DNA of 64,000 bases from Penaeus vannamei (Eukaryota > Arthropoda > Malacostraca > Decapoda > Penaeidae), in contig NC_091578.1 in NCBI RefSeq assembly GCF_042767895.1, positions 19,049,481-19,113,480 of the forward strand. Reading direction: 5' to 3'. Position numbers and translations under genes: made by a program. The number at the start of each line of letters is the position of its first letter. The first letter of the stretch is position 1. Of this stretch, positions 63,401 through 64,000 are shown piece by piece. Below the pieces are notes generated by a model. That model searched no databases. It saw only the letters and a program-made list of their open reading frames with translations, and was not told where the DNA came from.

Positions 63401-63849
63401 GTCATTATTATTTCTAAGATCATCATTATTGCTATTGTCATTATATAAATAGTTATAATGATACAAATAGCAATATTAATTAGCATAATATTTATTATAA
63501 CTGCAATAATAATGATAATGATAATGATAATCATGATGATAATTACTATAATGATAATAATCATAAAAAATTATGATAGAATGATAATAATGATGATAAC
63601 AATTATCATTCAGTCCATTTATAATGAAATAAAGGCCAAAAGTAATAAAATCCGAAAAGTCGGAAAAACGGCAAAATCTGGCGTATTACAGCCTTTTAAG
63701 AGAAATCTCGAAAAAAAAACCTTTTTGCTTTTTAATGGTAATTATGAGGATTTTAGTATTAATTCAGGTAATTATGATGATTTGCATGATGATTCCTTTA
63801 TTATTGGCAATAATGATGATAATTGTGATGATAATGACAATGATAATGA
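60422..63849 (-). repeat. AT-rich satellite array, block 6, minus orientation (about 6 units)
   Basis: Cores lie near 60,740-60,850, 61,310-61,355, 61,840-61,955, 62,420-62,540, 62,995-63,115 and 63,615-63,735. The core at 61,310 is reduced to CCTTTTCAGAAAAACGTC, with the ATAATTTAG flank joined directly, so most of the complex core is lost there. The block ends with GATAATGA at the 3' tail of RTE copy 6. No gene is seen. Confidence 0.95.
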
Positions 63850-64000
63850 CATCATCATCATCATCCGGAGCTAAAGCTGACGGGGGGGCATAGAAGAAGC
63901 TCGACAGGCCCCCCCCATACTTTACAGCACTTTCAGTACCAGTATATAGGTTTGCTATTAGTTCAATAATCCTGTTGGAATTCCCCTCAGTCTCAAGATC
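63850..64000 (-). mobile_element. RTE-like retrotransposon, copy 6, internally deleted, runs off the window
   Basis: On the minus strand the 3' tail (63,850) and about 40 bases of the ORF end are present. The sequence then jumps at about 63,893 to the RT segment matching copy 4 at 58,850 onward (AAGAAGCTCGACAGG, then CTTTCAGTACCAGTATATAG). Roughly 930 bases between RT motif B and the C-terminus are missing. The remaining 5' part lies beyond the window. The join has only AG/AAG microhomology. The satellite junction is the same as in copies 2, 3 and 4. Confidence 0.8.

Noticed and set aside
1..64000. A new defence or biosynthetic system
   Set aside because: No intact protein gene other than broken retrotransposon ORFs is visible. 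The novel aspects are structural, as listed.

Overview
This is eukaryotic, repeat-dominated genomic DNA with no host protein-coding gene, RNA gene or CRISPR array that I can support. The mix of RTE-, Jockey- and I-like non-LTR retrotransposons, a very AT-rich satellite and 500-N scaffold gaps fits an arthropod; a decapod crustacean is my best guess. That guess rests on remembered family resemblance, not on a search.

Most of the window is one satellite family with a unit of roughly 560-630 bp, about 70 copies counted by eye. Each unit has a conserved complex core of about 125 bp (T-tract, TTTTTTCGAC twice, a TAATACGCTAGA motif) followed by a long ATN trinucleotide-like region (ATT/ATC/ATG). 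The ATN region carries two recognisable dyads. The satellite runs plus at 1-20,839 and 41,725-47,085, and minus at 21,340-27,800 and 47,911-63,849. Two exactly 500-base N gaps (20,840-21,339; 47,086-47,585) both sit where the orientation flips.

Six copies of one RTE-like retrotransposon (apurinic-type endonuclease plus reverse transcriptase, tail of GATGAT repeats) lie at 3,357-4,173 (+), 7,446-10,813 (+), 39,570-41,724 (+), 48,752-52,342 (-), 57,883-60,421 (-) and 63,850 to the window end (-). All are defective. All six have the same orientation as the adjoining satellite. Five of six share the same 3' junction with the satellite, and two share the same 5' junction. The sixth (3,357-4,173) sits elsewhere in the unit with its own 14-bp target-site duplication.

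A non-satellite island (27,800-39,569) is a graveyard of other LINEs. It holds a C-terminal RT zinc-finger fragment; two Jockey-like copies arranged 5'-to-5' so that their 3' ends form long inverted arms; a degenerate I/Jockey-type gag plus endonuclease (34,763-37,590); a third copy of the Jockey 3' end; and an inverted scrap of that 3' end fused to RTE copy 3.

The features do not form a cellular pathway. The most interesting biology is the phase- and orientation-locked association of the RTE with the satellite, the conserved hairpins in the satellite unit, and the palindromic layout of the middle contig.
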